Part shown: positions 1 to 14,230 of the stretch, in pieces | Numbering within the stretch: the first letter of the stretch is position 1 | How the letters are laid out: each line of letters starts with the position of its first letter | Assembly: GCF_933775445.1 (NCBI RefSeq) | Contig: NW_026089443.1 | Span: 558,001-622,000, forward strand | Direction of reading: 5' to 3' | DNA: 64,000 nt | Source: Argentina anserina | Taxonomy: Eukaryota; Streptophyta; Magnoliopsida; Rosales; Rosaceae | Program-made: the position numbers and the translations under genes | The notes under the pieces: generated by a model | What the model saw: the letters and a program-made list of their open reading frames with translations, nothing else | Database searches by the model: none | Told to the model about the DNA's origin: nothing

Positions 1-993
1 CGTAAAGATACGCAAACGATGTACAGATACTCAGTTTGAAAGAAACACAATCCCACACTTGCAAAACACTCAAATACAATAGAAACTCGCATAAGAAGCC
101 TTACAGAAAGATACTCAAACGAGAAATGAAAAGATACACAATTGGAATAGTAAAGATACGCAAACGAGAAATGAAAAGATACACAATTGGAATAGTAAAG
201 ATACGCAAACGATGTAAAGATACACAATTGGAATAGTAAAGATACGCAAACGATGTAAAGATACACAATTGGAATAGTAAAGATACGCAAACGATGTTAA
301 GATACTCAGTTTGAAAGAAACACACTCCCACACTTGTAAAACTCTCAAATACAATAGAAACTCGCATCAGAAGCCTTACAGAAAGATACTCAAACGAGAA
401 ATGAAAAGATACACAATTGGAATAGTAAAGATACGCAAACGATGTAAAGATACACAATTGGAATAGTAAAGATACGCAAACGATGTAAAGATACTCAGTT
501 TGAAAGAAACACACTCCCACATTTGCAAAACTCTCAAATACAATAGAAACTCGCATCAGAAGCCTTACCGAAAGATACTCAAACGAGAAATGAAAAGATA
601 AACAATTGGAATAGTAAAGATACGCAAACGATGTAAAGATCCACAATTGGAATAGTAAAGATACGCAAACGATGTAAAGATACTCAGTTTGAAAGAAACA
701 CACTCCCACACTTTCAAAACACTCAAATACAATAGTAAGTCGCATCAGAAGCCTTACAGAAAGATACTCAAACGAGAAATGAAAAGATACACAATTGGAA
801 TAGTAAAGATACGCAAACGATGTAAAGATACACAATTGGAATAGTAAAGATACGCAAATGATGTAAAGATACTCAGTTTGAAAGAAACACACTCCCACAC
901 TTGCAAAACTCTCAAATACAATAGAAACTCGCATCAGAAGCATTACAGAAAGATACTCAAATGAGAAATGAAAAGATACACAATTGGAATAGT

Positions 994-1031
994 AAAGATA
1001 CGCAAACGATGTAAAGATACGCAAACGATGT
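994..1031 (+). repeat. Duplicated 19-bp proto-unit
   Basis: AAAGATACGCAAACGATGT occurs twice in direct succession (994-1012 and 1013-1031) where a monomer normally has it once per module. This is a clean example of expansion by a single 19-bp unit, which supports the idea that the monomer is built from units of 19-23 bp starting with AAAGATAC. Confidence 0.9.
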
Positions 1032-1508
1032 AAAGATACACAATTGGAATAGTAAAGATACGCAAACGATGTAAAGATACACAATTGGAATAGTAAAGAT
1101 ACGCAAACGATGTAAAGATACTCAGTTTGAAAGAAACACACTCCCACACTTGCAAAACTCTCAAATTCAACAGAAACTCGCATCAGAAAGCCTTACAGAA
1201 AGATACTCAAATGAGAAATGAAAAGATACACAATTGGAATAGAAAAGATACGCAAACGATGTAAACATACTCAGTTTGAAAGAAACACAATCCCACACTT
1301 GCAAAACTCTCAAATACAATAGGAACTCGCATCAGAAGCCTTACAGAAAGATACTCAAACGAGAAATGAAAAGATACACAATTGGAATAGTAAAGATACG
1401 CAAACGATGTAAAGATACTCAGTTTGAAAGAAACACACTCCCACACTTGCAAAACTCTCAAATACAATAGAAACTCGCATCAGAAGCCTTACAGAAAGAT
1501 ACTCAAAC

Positions 1509-1643
1509 GAGAAATGAAAAGATACACAATTGGAATAGTAAAGATACGCAAACGAGAAATGAAAAGATACACAATTGGAATAGTAAAGATACGCAAACGA
1601 GAAATGAAAAGATACACAATTGGAATAGTAAAGATACGCAAAC
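1509..1643 (+). repeat. Three tandem 45-bp modules near the left edge
   Basis: Three units of the GAGAAATGAAAAG...CGCAAAC module lie in one monomer. It is about 24 kb from the other three-unit blocks and surrounded by different variants, so it may be an independent expansion. Confidence 0.9.
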
Positions 1644-1699
1644 GATGTAAAGATACTCAGTTTGAAAGAAACACACTCCCACACTTGCAAAACTCTCAA

Positions 1700-4567
1700 A
1701 TACAATAGAAACTCGCATCAGAAGCCTTACAGAAAGATACTCAAACGAGAAATGAAAAGATACATAATTGGAATAGTAAAGATACGCAAACGATGTAAAG
1801 ATACACAATTGGAATAGTAAAAATACGCAAACGATGTAAAGATACTAAGTTTGAAAGAAACACACTCCCACATTTGCAAAACTCTCAAATTTAATAGAAA
1901 CTCGCATCAGAAAGCCTTACAGAAAGATACTCAAACGAGAAATGAAAAGATACAAAATTGGAATAGTAAAGATACGCAAACGATGTAAAGATACTCAGTT
2001 TGAAAGAAACACACTCCCACACTTGCAAAACTCTCAAATACAATAGAAACTCGCATCAGAAGCATTACAGAAAGATACTCAAATGAGAAATGAAAAGATA
2101 CACAATTGGAATAGTAAAGATACGCAAACGATGTAAAGATACACAATTGGAAAAGTAAAGATACGCAAACGATGTAAAGATACTCAGTTTAAAAGAAACA
2201 CACTCCCACACTTGCAAAACTCTCAAATTCAACAGAAACTCGCATCAGAAAGCCTTACAGAAAGATACTCAAACGAGAAATGAAAAGATACACAATTGGA
2301 ATAGTAAAGATACGCAAACGATGTAAAGATACACAATTGGAATAGTAAAGATACGCAAACGATGTAAAGATACTCAGTTTGAAAGAAACACACTCCCACA
2401 CTTGCAAAACTCTAAAATACAATAGAAACTCGCATCAGAAGCCTTACAGAAAGATACTCAAACGAGAAATGAAAAGATACACAATTGGAATAGTAAAGAT
2501 ACGCAAACGATGTAAAGATACTCAGTTTGAAAGAAACACACTCCCACACTTGCAAAACACTCAAATACAATAGAAAGTCGCATCAGAAGCCTTACAGAAA
2601 GATACTCAAACGAGAAATGAAAAGATACACAATTGGAATAGTAAAGATACGCAAACGATGTAAAGATACACAATTGGAATAGTAAAGATACGCAAACGAT
2701 GTAAAGATACTCAGTTTGAAAGAAACACACTCCCACACTTGCAAAACTCTCAAATTTAATAGAAACTCGCATCAGAAAGCCTTACAGAAAGATACTCAAA
2801 CGAGAAATGAAAAGATACACAATTGGAATAGTAAAGATATGCAAACGATGTAAAGATACACAATTGGAATAGTAAAGATACGCAAACGATGTAAAGATAC
2901 TCAGTTTGAAAGAAACACACTCCCACACTTGCAAAACTCTCAAATACAATAGAAACTCGCATCAGAAGCATTACAGAAAGATACTCAAATGAGAAATGAA
3001 AAGATACACAATTGGAATAGTAAAGATACGCAAACGATGTAAAGATACACAATTGGAAAAGTAAAGATACGCAAACGATGTAAAGATACTCAGTTTAAAA
3101 GAAACACACTCCCACACTTGCAAAACTCTCAAATTCAACAGAAACTCGCATCAGAAAGCCTTACAGAAAGATACTCAAACGAGAAATGAAAAGATACACA
3201 ATTGGAATAGTAAAGATACGCAAACGATGTAAAGATACACAATTGGAATAGTAAAGATACGCAAACGATGTAAAGATACTCAGTTTGAAAGAAACACACT
3301 CCCACACTTGCAAAACACTCAAATACAATAGAAAGTCGCATCAGAAGCCTTACAGAAAGATACTCAAACGAGAAATGAAAAGATACACAATTGGAATAGT
3401 AAAGATACGCAAACGATGTAAAGATACACAATTGGAATAGTAAAGATACGCAAACGATGTAAAGATACTCAGTTTGAAAGAAACACACTCCCACACTTGC
3501 AAAACTCTCAAATTTAATAGAAACTCGCATCAGAAAGCCTTACAGAAAGATACTCAAACGAGAAATGAAAAGATACACAATTGGAATAGTAAAGATACGC
3601 AAACGATGTAAAGATACACAATTGGAATAGTAAAGATACGCAAACGATGTAAAGATACTCAGTTTGAAAGAAACACACTCCCACACTTGCAAAACTCTCA
3701 AATACAATAGAAACTCGCATCAGAAGCATTACAGAAAGATACTCAAATGAGAAATGAAAAGATACACAATTGGAATAGTAAAGATACGCAAACGATGTAA
3801 TGATACACAATTGGAAAAGTAAAGATACGCAAACGATGTAAAGATACTCAGTTTAAAAGAAACACACTCCCACACTTGCAAAACTCTCAAATTCAACAGA
3901 AACTCGCATCAGAAAGCCTTACAGAAAGATACTCAAACGAGAAATGAAAAGATACACAATTGGAATAGTAAAGATACGCAAACGATGTAAAGATACTCAG
4001 TTTGAAAGAAACACACTCCCACACTTGCAAAACACTCAAATACAATAGAAAGTCGCATCAGAAGCCTTACAGAAAGATACTCAAACGAGAAATGAAAAGA
4101 TACATAATTGGAATAGTAAAGATACGCAAACGATGTAAAGATACACAATTGGAATAGTAAAAATACGCAAACGATGTAAAGATACTAAGTTTGAAAGAAA
4201 CACACTCCCACATTTGCAAAACTCTCAAATTTAATAGAAACTCGCATCAGAAAGCCTTACAGAAAGATACTCAAACGAGAAATGAAAAGATACACAATTG
4301 GAATAGTAAAGATACGCAAACGATGTAAAGATACTCAGTTTGAAAGAAACACACTCCCACACTTGCAAAACTCTCAAATTTAATAGAAACTCGCATCAGA
4401 AAGCCTTACAGAAAGATACTCAAACGACAAATGAAAAGATACACAATTGGAATAGTAAAGATACGCAAACGATGTAAAGATACACAATTGGAATAGTAAA
4501 GATACGCAAACGATGTAAAGATACTCAGTTTGAAAGAAACACACTCCCACACTTGCAAAACTCTAAA
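1700..4567 (+). repeat. Higher-order repeat A, copy 1
   Basis: About 2.87 kb of satellite monomers in a fixed order. The variant TACATAATTGG lies at 1761 and TACTAAGTTTG at 1843, followed by alternating TTTAATAG and TACAATAG monomers. The same order recurs 2868 bp downstream (variant at 4629) and 4491 bp downstream (variant at 6252). Between copies 1 and 3 one 41-bp module is gained near 8460, which changes the offset from 4491 to 4532. This copy contains an internal second TACATAATTGG monomer at 4101. Boundaries are where the alignments by eye stop agreeing and are good to within about one monomer. Confidence 0.75.
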
Positions 4568-6190
4568 ATACAATAGAAACTCGCATCAGAAGCCTTACAG
4601 AAAGATACTCAAACGAGAAATGAAAAGATACATAATTGGAATAGTAAAGATACGCAAACGATGTAAAGATACACAATTGGAATAGTAAAAATACGCAAAC
4701 GATGTAAAGATACTAAGTTTGAAAGAAACACACTCCCACATTTGCAAAACTCTCAAATTTAATAGAAACTCGCATCAGAAAGCCTTACAGAAAGATACTC
4801 AAACGAGAAATGAAAAGATACACAATTGGAATAGTAAAGATACGCAAACCATGTAAAGATACTCAGTTTGACAGAAACACACTCCCACACTTGCAAAACA
4901 CTCAAATACAATAGAAAGTCGCATCAGAAGCATTACAGAAAGATACTCAAATGAGAAATGAAAAGATACACAATTGGAATAGTAAAGATACGCAAACGAT
5001 GTAAAGATACACAATTGGAAAAGTAAAGATACGCAAACGATGTAAAGATACTCAGTTTAAAAGAAACACACTCCCACACTTGCAAAACTCTCAAATTCAA
5101 CAGAAACTCGCATCAGAAAGCCTTACAGAAAGATACTGAAACGAGAAATGAAAAGATACACAATTGGAATAGTAAAGATACGCAAACGATGTAAAGATAC
5201 ACAATTGGAATAGTAAAGATACGCAAACGATGTAAAGATACTCAGTTTGAAAGAAACACACTCCCACACTTGCAAAACTCTAAAATACAATAGAAACTCG
5301 CATCAGAAGCCTTACAGAAAGATACTCAAACGAGAAATGAAAAGATACACAATTGGAATAGTAAAGATACGCAAACGATGTAAAGATACTCAGTTTGAAA
5401 GAAACACACTCCCACACTTGCAAAACACTCAAATACAATAGAAAGTCGCATCAGAAGCCTTACAGAAAGATACTCAAACGAGAAATGAAAAGATACACAA
5501 TTGGAATAGTAAAGATACGCAAACGATGTAAAGATACACAATTGGAATAGTAAAGATACGCAAACGATGTAAAGATACTCAGTTTGAAAGAAACACACTC
5601 CCACACTTGCAAAACTCTCAAATTTAATAGAAACTCGCATCAGAAAGCCTTACAGAAAGATACTCAAACGAGAAATGAAAAGATACACAATTGGAATAGT
5701 AAAGATACGCAAACGATGTAAAGATACACAATTGGAATAGTAAAGATACGCAAACGATGTAAAGATACTCAGTTTGAAAGAAACACACTCCCACACTTGC
5801 AAAACTCTCAAATACAATAGAAACTCGCATCAGAAGCATTACAGAAAGATACTCAAATGAGAAATGAAAAGATACACAATTGGAATAGTAAAGATACGCA
5901 AACGATGTAAAGATACACAATTGGAAAAGTAAAGATACGCAAACGATGTAAAGATACTCAGTTTAAAAGAAACACACTCCCACACTTGCAAAACTCTCAA
6001 ATTCAACAGAAACTCGCATCAGAAAGCCTTACAGAAAGATACTCAAACGAGAAATGAAAAGATACACAATTGGAATAGTAAAGATACGCAAACGATGTAA
6101 AGATACACAATTGGAATAGTAAAGATACGCAAACGATGTAAAGATACTCAGTTTGAAAGAAACACACTCCCACACTTGCAAAACTCTAAA
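4568..6190 (+). repeat. Higher-order repeat A, copy 2 (short form)
   Basis: A 1623-bp version of repeat A. It begins at the same variant monomer as copy 1 (TACATAATTGG at 4629) and the next copy begins 1623 bp later. It shares with copy 3 the private variants GCAAACCATG (about 4845 and 6468) and TTTGACAGAAAC (about 4867 and 6490), each 1623 bp apart. It is shorter than copy 1 because a run of monomers corresponding to the second half of copy 1 is absent. Confidence 0.72.
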
Positions 6191-9099
6191 ATACAATAGA
6201 AACTCGCATCAGAAGCCTTACAGAAAGATACTCAAACGAGAAATGAAAAGATACATAATTGGAATAGTAAAGATACGCAAACGATGTAAAGATACACAAA
6301 TGGAATAGTAAAAATACGCAAACGATGTAAAGATACTAAGTTTGAAAGAAACACACTCCCACATTTGCAAAACTCTCAAATTTAATAGAAACTCGCATCA
6401 GAAAGCCTTACAGAAAGATACTCAAACGAGAAATGAAAAGATACACAATTGGAATAGTAAAGATACGCAAACCATGTAAAGATACTCAGTTTGACAGAAA
6501 CACACTCCCACACTTGCAAAACACTCAAATACAATAGAAAGTCGCATCAGAAGCATTACAGAAAGATACTCAAATGAGAAATGAAAAGATACACAATTGG
6601 AATAGTAAAGATACGCAAACGATGTAAAGATACACAATTGGAAAAGTAAAGATACGCAAACGATGTAAAGATACTCAGTTTAAAAGAAACACACTCCCAC
6701 ACTTGCAAAACTCTCAAATTCAACAGAAACTCGCATCAGAAAGCCTTACAGAAAGATACTCAAACGAGAAATGAAAAGATACACAATTGGAATAGTAAAG
6801 ATACGCAAACGATGTAAAGATACACAATTGGAATAGTAAAGATACGCAAACGATGTAAAGATACTCAGTTTGAAAGAAACACACTCCCACACTTGCAAAA
6901 CTCTAAAATAAAATAGAAACTCGCATCAGAAGCCATACAGAAAGATACTCAAACGAGAAATGAAAAGATACACAATTGGAATAGTAAAGATACGCAAACG
7001 ATGTAAAGATACTCAGTTTGAAAGAAACACACTCCCACACTTGCAAAACACTCAAATACAATAGAAAGTCGCATCAGAAGCCTTACAGAAAGATACTCAA
7101 ACGAGAAATGAAAAGATACACAATTGGAATAGTAAAGATACGCAAACGATGTAAAGATACACAATTGGAATAGTAAAGATACGCAAACGATGTAAAGATA
7201 CTCAGTTTGAAAGAAACACACTCCCACACTTGCAAAACTCTCAAATTTAATAGAAACTCGCATCAGAAAGCCTTACAGAAAGATACTCAAACGAGAAATG
7301 AAAAGATACACAATTGGAATAGTAAAGATACGCAAACGATGTAAAGATACACAATTGGAATAGTAAAGATACGCAAACGATGTAAAGATACTCAGTTTGA
7401 AAGAAACACACACCCACACTTGCAAAACTCTCAAATACAATAGAAACTCGCATCAGAAGCATTACAGAAAGATACTCAAATGAGAAATGAAAAGATACAC
7501 AATTGGAATAGTAAAGATACGCAAACGATGTAAAGATACACAATTGGAAAAGTAAAGATACGCAAACGATGTAAAGATACTCAGTTTAAAAGAAACACAC
7601 TCCCACACTTGCAAAACTCTCAAATTCAACAGAAACTCGCATCAGAAAGCCTTACAGAAAGATACTCAAACGAGAAATGAAAAGATACACAATTGGAATA
7701 GTAAAGATACGCAAACGATGTAAAGATACACAATTGGAATAGTAAAGATACGCAAACGATGTAAAGATACTCAGTTTGAAAGAAACACACTCCCACACTT
7801 GCAAAACACTCAAATACAATAGAAACTCGCATCAGAAGCCTTACAGAAAGATACTCAAACGAGAAATGAAAAGATACACAATTGGAATAGTAAAGATACG
7901 CAAACGATGTAAAGATACACAATTGGAATAGTAAAGATACGCAAACGATGTAAAGATACTCAGTTTGAAAGAAACACACTCCCACACTTGCAAAACTCTC
8001 AAATTTAATAGAAACTCGCATCAGAAAGCCTTACAGAAAGATACTCAAACGAGAAATGAAAAGATACACAATTGGAATAGTAAAGATACGCAAACGATGT
8101 AAAGATACACAATTGGAATAGTAAAGATACGCAAACGATGTAAAGATACTCAGTTTGAAAGAAACACACTCCCACACTTGCAAAACTCTCAAATACAATA
8201 GAAACTCGCATCAGAAGCATTACAGAAAGATACTCAAATGAGAAATGAAAAGATACACAATTGGAATAGTAAAGATACGCAAACGATGTAATGATACACA
8301 ATTGGAAAAGTAAAGATACGCAAACGATGTAAAGATACTCAGTTTAAAAGAAACACACTCCCACACTTGCAAAACTCTCAAATTCAACAGAAACTCGCAT
8401 CAGAAAGCCTTACAGAAAGATACTCAAACGAGAAATGAAAAGATACACAATTGGAATAGTAAAGATACGCAAACGATGTAAAGATACACAATTGGAATAG
8501 TAAAGATACGCAAACGATGTAAAGATACTCAGTTTGAAAGAAACACACTCCCACACTTGCAAAACACTCAAATACAATAGAAAGTCGCATCAGAAGCCTT
8601 ACAGAAAGATACTCAAACGAGAAATGAAAAGATACATAATTGGAATAGTAAAGATACGCAAACGATGTAAAGATACACAATTGGAATAGTAAAAATACGC
8701 AAACGATGTAAAGATACTAAGTTTGAAAGAAACACACTCCCACATTTGCAAAACTCTCAAATTTAATAGAAACTCGCATCAGAAAGCCTTACAGAAAGAT
8801 ACTCAAACGAGAAATGAAAAGATACACAATTGGAATAGTAAAGATACGCAAACGATGTAAAGATACTCAGTTTGAAAGAAACACACTCCCACACTTGCAA
8901 AACTCTCAAATTTAATAGAAACTCGCATCAGAAAGCCTTACAGAAAGATACTCAAACGAGAAATGAAAAGATACACAATTGGAATAGTAAAGATACGCAA
9001 ACGATGTAAAGATACACAATTGGAATAGTAAAGATACGCAAACGATGTAAAGATACTCAGTTTGAAAGAAACACACTCCCACACTTGCAAAACTCTAAA
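6191..9099 (+). repeat. Higher-order repeat A, copy 3
   Basis: This is a close copy of 1700-4567, with offset 4491 that becomes 4532 after one 41-bp module is gained. Shared rare variants include GATGTAATGATACAC at about 3796 and 8287, which are 4491 bp apart. Its first 1.5 kb is also nearly the same as copy 2. A substitution (CTCTAAAATAAAATAG near 6903) is private to this copy. A fourth copy starts near 9100 and is broken up after about 9460. Confidence 0.72.
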
Positions 9100-11880
9100 A
9101 TACAATAGAAACTCGCATCAGAAGCCTTACAGAAAGATACTCAAACGAGAAATGAAAAGATACATAATTGGAATAGTAAAGATACGCAAACGATGTAAAG
9201 ATACACAATTGGAATAGTAAAAATACGCAAACGATGTAAAGATACTAAGTTTGAAAGAAACACACTCCCACATTTGCAAAACTCTCAAATTTAATAGAAA
9301 CTCGCATCAGAAAGCCTTACAGAAAGATACTCAAACGAGAAATGAAAAGATACACAATTGGAATAGTAAACATACGCAAACCATGTAAAGATACTCAGTT
9401 TGACAGAAACACACTCCCACACTTGCAAAACACTCAAATACAATAGAAAGTCGCATCAGAAGCCTTACAGAAAGATACTCAAACGAGAAATGAAAAGATA
9501 CACAATTGGAATAGTAAAGATACGCAAACGATGTAAAGATACACAATTGGAATAGTAAAGATACGCAAACGATGTAAAGATACTCAGTTTGAAAGAAACA
9601 CACTCCCACACTTGCAAAACTCTCAAATTTAATAGAAACTCGCATCAGAAAGCCTTACAGAAAGATACTCAAACGAGAAATGAAAAGATACACAATTGGA
9701 ATAGTAAAGATACGCAAACGATGTAAAGATACACAATTGGAATAGTAAAGATACGCAAACGATGTAAAGATACTCAGTTTGACAGAAACACACTCCCACA
9801 CTTGCAAAACACTCAAATACAATAGAAAGTCGCATCAGAAGCCTTACAGAAAGATACTCAAACGAGAAATGAAAAGATACACAATTGAAATAGTAAAGAT
9901 ACGCAAACGATGTAAAGATAAACAATTGGAATAGTAAAGATACGCAAACGATGTAAAGATACTCAGTTTGAAAGAAACACACTCCCACACTTGCAAAACT
10001 CTCAAATTTAATAGAAACTCGCATCAGAAAGCCTTACAGAAAGATACTCAAACGAGAAATGAAAAGATACACAATTGGAATAGTAAAGATACGCAAACGA
10101 TGTAAAGATACACAATTGGAATAGTAAAGATACGCAAACGATGTAAAGATACTCAGTTTGAAAGAAACACACTCCCACACTTGCAAAACTCTAAAATACA
10201 ATAGAAACTCGCATCAGAAGCCTTACAGAAAGATACTCAAACGAGAAATGAAAAGATACACAATTGGAATAGTAAAGATACGCAAACGATGTAAAGATAA
10301 ACAATTGGAAAAGTAAAGATAAGCAAACGATGTAAAGATACTCAGTTTAAAAGAAACACACTCCCACACTTGCAAAACTCTCAAATTCAACAGAAACTCG
10401 CATCAGAAAGCCTTACAGAAAGATACTCAAATGAGAAATGAAAAGATACACAATTGGAATAGAAAAGATACGCAAACGATGTAAACATACTCAGTTTGAA
10501 AGAAACACAATCCCACATTAGCAAAACTCTCAAATACAATAGAAACTCGCATCACAAGCCTTACAGAAAGATACTCAAACGAGAAATGAAAAGATACACA
10601 ATTGGAATAGTAAAGATACGCAAACGATGTAAAGATACTCAGTTTGAAAGAAACACACTCCCACACTTGCAAAACTCTCAAATACAATAGAAACTCGCAT
10701 CAGAAGCCTTACAGAAAGATACTCAAACGAGAAATGAAAAGATACACAATTGGAATAGTAAAGATACGCAAACGATGTAAAGATAAACAATTGGAAAAGT
10801 AAAGATACGCAAACGATGTAAAGATACTCAGTTTAAAAGAAACACACTCCCACACTTGCAAAACTCTCAAATTCAACAGAAACTCGCATCAGAAATCCTT
10901 ACAGAAAGATACTCAAACGAGAAATGAAAAGATACACAATTGGAATAGTAAAGATACGCAAACGATGTAAAGATACACAATTGGAATAGTAAAAATACGC
11001 AAACGATGTAAAGATACTAAGTTTGAAAGAAACACACTCCCACATTTGCAAAACTCTCAAATTTAATAGAAACTCGCATCAGAAAGCCTTACAGAAAGAT
11101 ACTCAAACGAGAAATGAAAAGATACACAATTGGAATAGTAAAGATACGCAAACGATGTAAAGATACTCAGTTTGAAAGAAACACACTCCCACACTTGCAA
11201 AACACTCAAATACAATAGAAAGTCGCATCAGAAGCCTTACAGAAAGATACTCAAACGAGAAATGAAAAGATACACAATTAGAATAGTAAAGATACCTAAA
11301 CGATGTAAAGATACACAATTGGAATAGTAAAGATACGCAAACGATGTAAAGATACTCAGTTTGAAAGAAACACACTCCCACACTTGCAAAACTCTCAAAT
11401 TTAATAGAAACTCGCATCAGAAAGCCTTACAGAAAGATACTCAAACGAGAAATGAAAAGATACACAATCGGAATTGTAAAGATACGCAAACGATGTAAAG
11501 ATACTCAGTTTGAAAGAAACACACTCCCACACTTGCAAAACTCTCAAATTTAATAGAAACTCGCATCAGAAAGCCTTACAGAAAGATACTCAAACGAGAA
11601 ATGAAAAGATACACAATTGGAATAGTAAAGATACGCAAACGATGTAAAGATACACAATTGGAATAGTAAAGATACGCAAACGATGTAAAGATACTCAGTT
11701 TGAAAGAAACACACTCCCACACTTGCAAAACTCTCAAATACAATAGAAACTCGCATCAGAAGACTTACAGAAAGATACTCAAACGAGAAATGAAAAGATA
11801 CACAATTGGAATAGTAAAGATACCTAAACGATGTAAAGATACTCAGTTTCAAAGAAACACACTCCCACACTTGCAAAACT
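9100..11880 (+). repeat. Satellite transition segment after repeat A
   Basis: This begins like repeat A (TACATAATTGG near 9161; GCAAACCATG near 9375) and then loses that order after about 9460. From 10430 it carries the monomer type GTAAACATACTCAG with CACAATCCCACA, which recurs in all later left-arm blocks. Rare variants here include ACAATTGAAATAG near 9883, CACATTAGCAAAAC near 10514, and CACAATCGGAATTG at 11464, the first of five copies of that variant (others at 13047, 15391, 19281 and 20526). Confidence 0.65.
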
Positions 11881-14230
11881 CTCAAATTTAATAGAAACTC
11901 GCATCAGAAAGCCTTACAGAAAGATACTCAAACGAGAAATGAAAAGATACACAATTGGAATAGTAAAGATACGCAAACGATGTAAAGATACACAATTGGA
12001 ATAGTAAAGATACGCAAACGATGTAAAGATACTCAGTTTGAAAGAAACACACTCCCACACTTGCAAAACTCTAAAATACAATAGAAACACGCATCAGAAG
12101 CCTTACAGAAAGATACTCAAACGAGAAATGAAAAGATACACAATTGGAATAGTAAAGATACGCAAACGATGTAAAGATACACAATTGGAATAGTAAAAAT
12201 ACGCAAACGATGTAAAGATACTAAGTTTGAAAGAAACACACTCCCACATTTGCAAAACTCTCAAATTTAATAGAAACTCGCATCAGAAAGCCTTACAGAA
12301 AGATACTCAAACGAGAAATGAAAAGATACACAATTGGAATAGTAAAGATACGCAAACGATGTAAAGATACTCAGTTTGAAAGAAACACACTCCCACACTT
12401 GCAAAACACTCAAATACAATAGAAAGTCGCATCAGAAGCCTTACCGAAAGATACTCAAACGAGAAATGAAAAGATACACAATTGGAATAGTAAAGATACC
12501 TAAACGATGTAAAGATACACAATTGGAATAGTAAAGATACGCAAACGATGTAAAGATACTCAGTTTGAAAGAAACACACTCCCACACTTGCAAAACTCTC
12601 AAATTTAATAGAAACTCGCATCAGAAAGCCTTACAGAAAGATACTCAAACGAGAAATGAAAAGATACACAATTGGAATAGTAAAGATACGCAAACGATGT
12701 AAAGATACACAATTGGAATAGTAAAGATACGCAAACGATGTAAAGATACTCAGTTTGAAAGAAACACACTCCCACACTTGCAAAACTCTCAAATACAATA
12801 GAAACTCGCATCAGAAGACTTACAGAAAGATACTCAAACGAGAAATGAAAAGATACATAATTGGAATAGTAAAGATACGCAAACGATGTAAAGATACACA
12901 ATTGGAATAGTAAAAATACGCAAACGATGTAAAGATACTAAGTTTGAAAGAAACACACTCCCACATTTGCAAAACTCTCAAATTTAATAGAAACTCGCAT
13001 CAGAAAGCCTTACAGAAAGATACTCAAACGAGAAATGAAAAGATACACAATCGGAATTGTAAAGATACGCAAACGATGTAAAGATACTCAGTTTGAAAGA
13101 AACACACTCCCACACTTGCAAAACTCTCAAATTTAATAGAAACTCGCATCAGAAAGCCTTACAGAAAGATACTCAAACGAGAAATGAAAAGATACACAAT
13201 TGGAATAGTAAAGATACGCAAACGATGTAAAGATACACAATTGGAATAGTAAAGATACGCAAACGATGTAAAGATACTCAGTTTGAAAGAAACACACTCC
13301 CACACTTGCAAAACTCTAAAATACAATAGAAACACGCATCAGAAGCCTTACAGAAAGATACTCAAACGAGAAATGAAAAGATACACAATTGGAATAGTAA
13401 AGATACGCAAACGATGTAAAGATAAACAATTGGAAAAGTAAAGATACGCAAACGATGTAAAGATACTCAGTTTAAAAGAAACACACTCCCACACTTGCAA
13501 AACTCTCAAATTCAACAGAAACTCGCATCAGAAAGCCTTACAGAAAGATACTCAAATGAGAAATGAAAAGATACACAATTGGAATAGTAAAGATACGCAA
13601 ACGATGTAAACATACTCAGTTTGAAAGAAACACAATCCCACACTTGCAAAACTCTCAAATACAATAGAAACTCGCATCAGAAGCCTTACAGAAAGATACT
13701 CAAACGAGAAATGAAAAGATACACAATTGGAATAGTAAAGATACGCAAACGATGTAAAGATACTCAGTTTGAAAGAAACACACTCCCACACTTGCAAAAC
13801 TCTCAAATACAATAGAAACTCGCATCAGAAGCCTTACAGAAAGATACTCAAACGAGAAATGAAAAGATACACAATTGGAATAGTAAAGATACGCAAACGA
13901 GAAATGAAAAGATACACAATTGGAATAGTAAAGATACGCAAACGATGTAAAGATACACAATTAGAATAGTAAAGATACGCAAACGATGTAAAGATACTCA
14001 GTTTGAAAGAAACACACTCCCACACTTGCAAAACTCTCAAATACAATAGAAACTCGCATCAGAAGCCTTACAGAAAGATACTCAAACGAGAAATGAAAAG
14101 ATACATAATTGGAATAGTAAAGATACGCAAACGATGTAAAGATACACAATTGGAATAGTAAAAATACGCAAACGATGTAAAGATACTAAGTTTGAAAGAA
14201 ACACACTCCCACATTTGCAAAACTCTCAAA
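11880..14230 (+). repeat. Tandem 2344-bp higher-order repeat, copy 1
   Basis: The next 2344 bp repeats this block monomer by monomer. Paired private variants confirm the offset: GAAACACGCATC (12087 and 14431), CAATCGGAATTG (13048 and 15392), paired 45-bp modules (13854 and 16198), and ACAATTAGAATAG (about 13966 and 16310). The two copies differ by isolated substitutions only, for example GTAAAGTTACGC near 16085 in copy 2, so the duplication looks recent. Confidence 0.82.

Larger units (their letters stand above)
1..1700 (+). repeat. Irregular satellite segment with mixed module numbers
   Basis: This segment lacks a clear higher-order period. It holds monomers with one to three 41-bp modules, two or three tandem 45-bp modules (121-210 and 1509-1643), and a duplicated 19-bp unit at 994-1031. 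Private substitutions are frequent, for example AGATCCACAATTGG near 640, CACACTTTCAAAAC near 708 and GCAAATGATG near 855. The mixture fits a less homogenised stretch, but the array continues off the left edge, so it need not be the edge of the array. Confidence 0.7.
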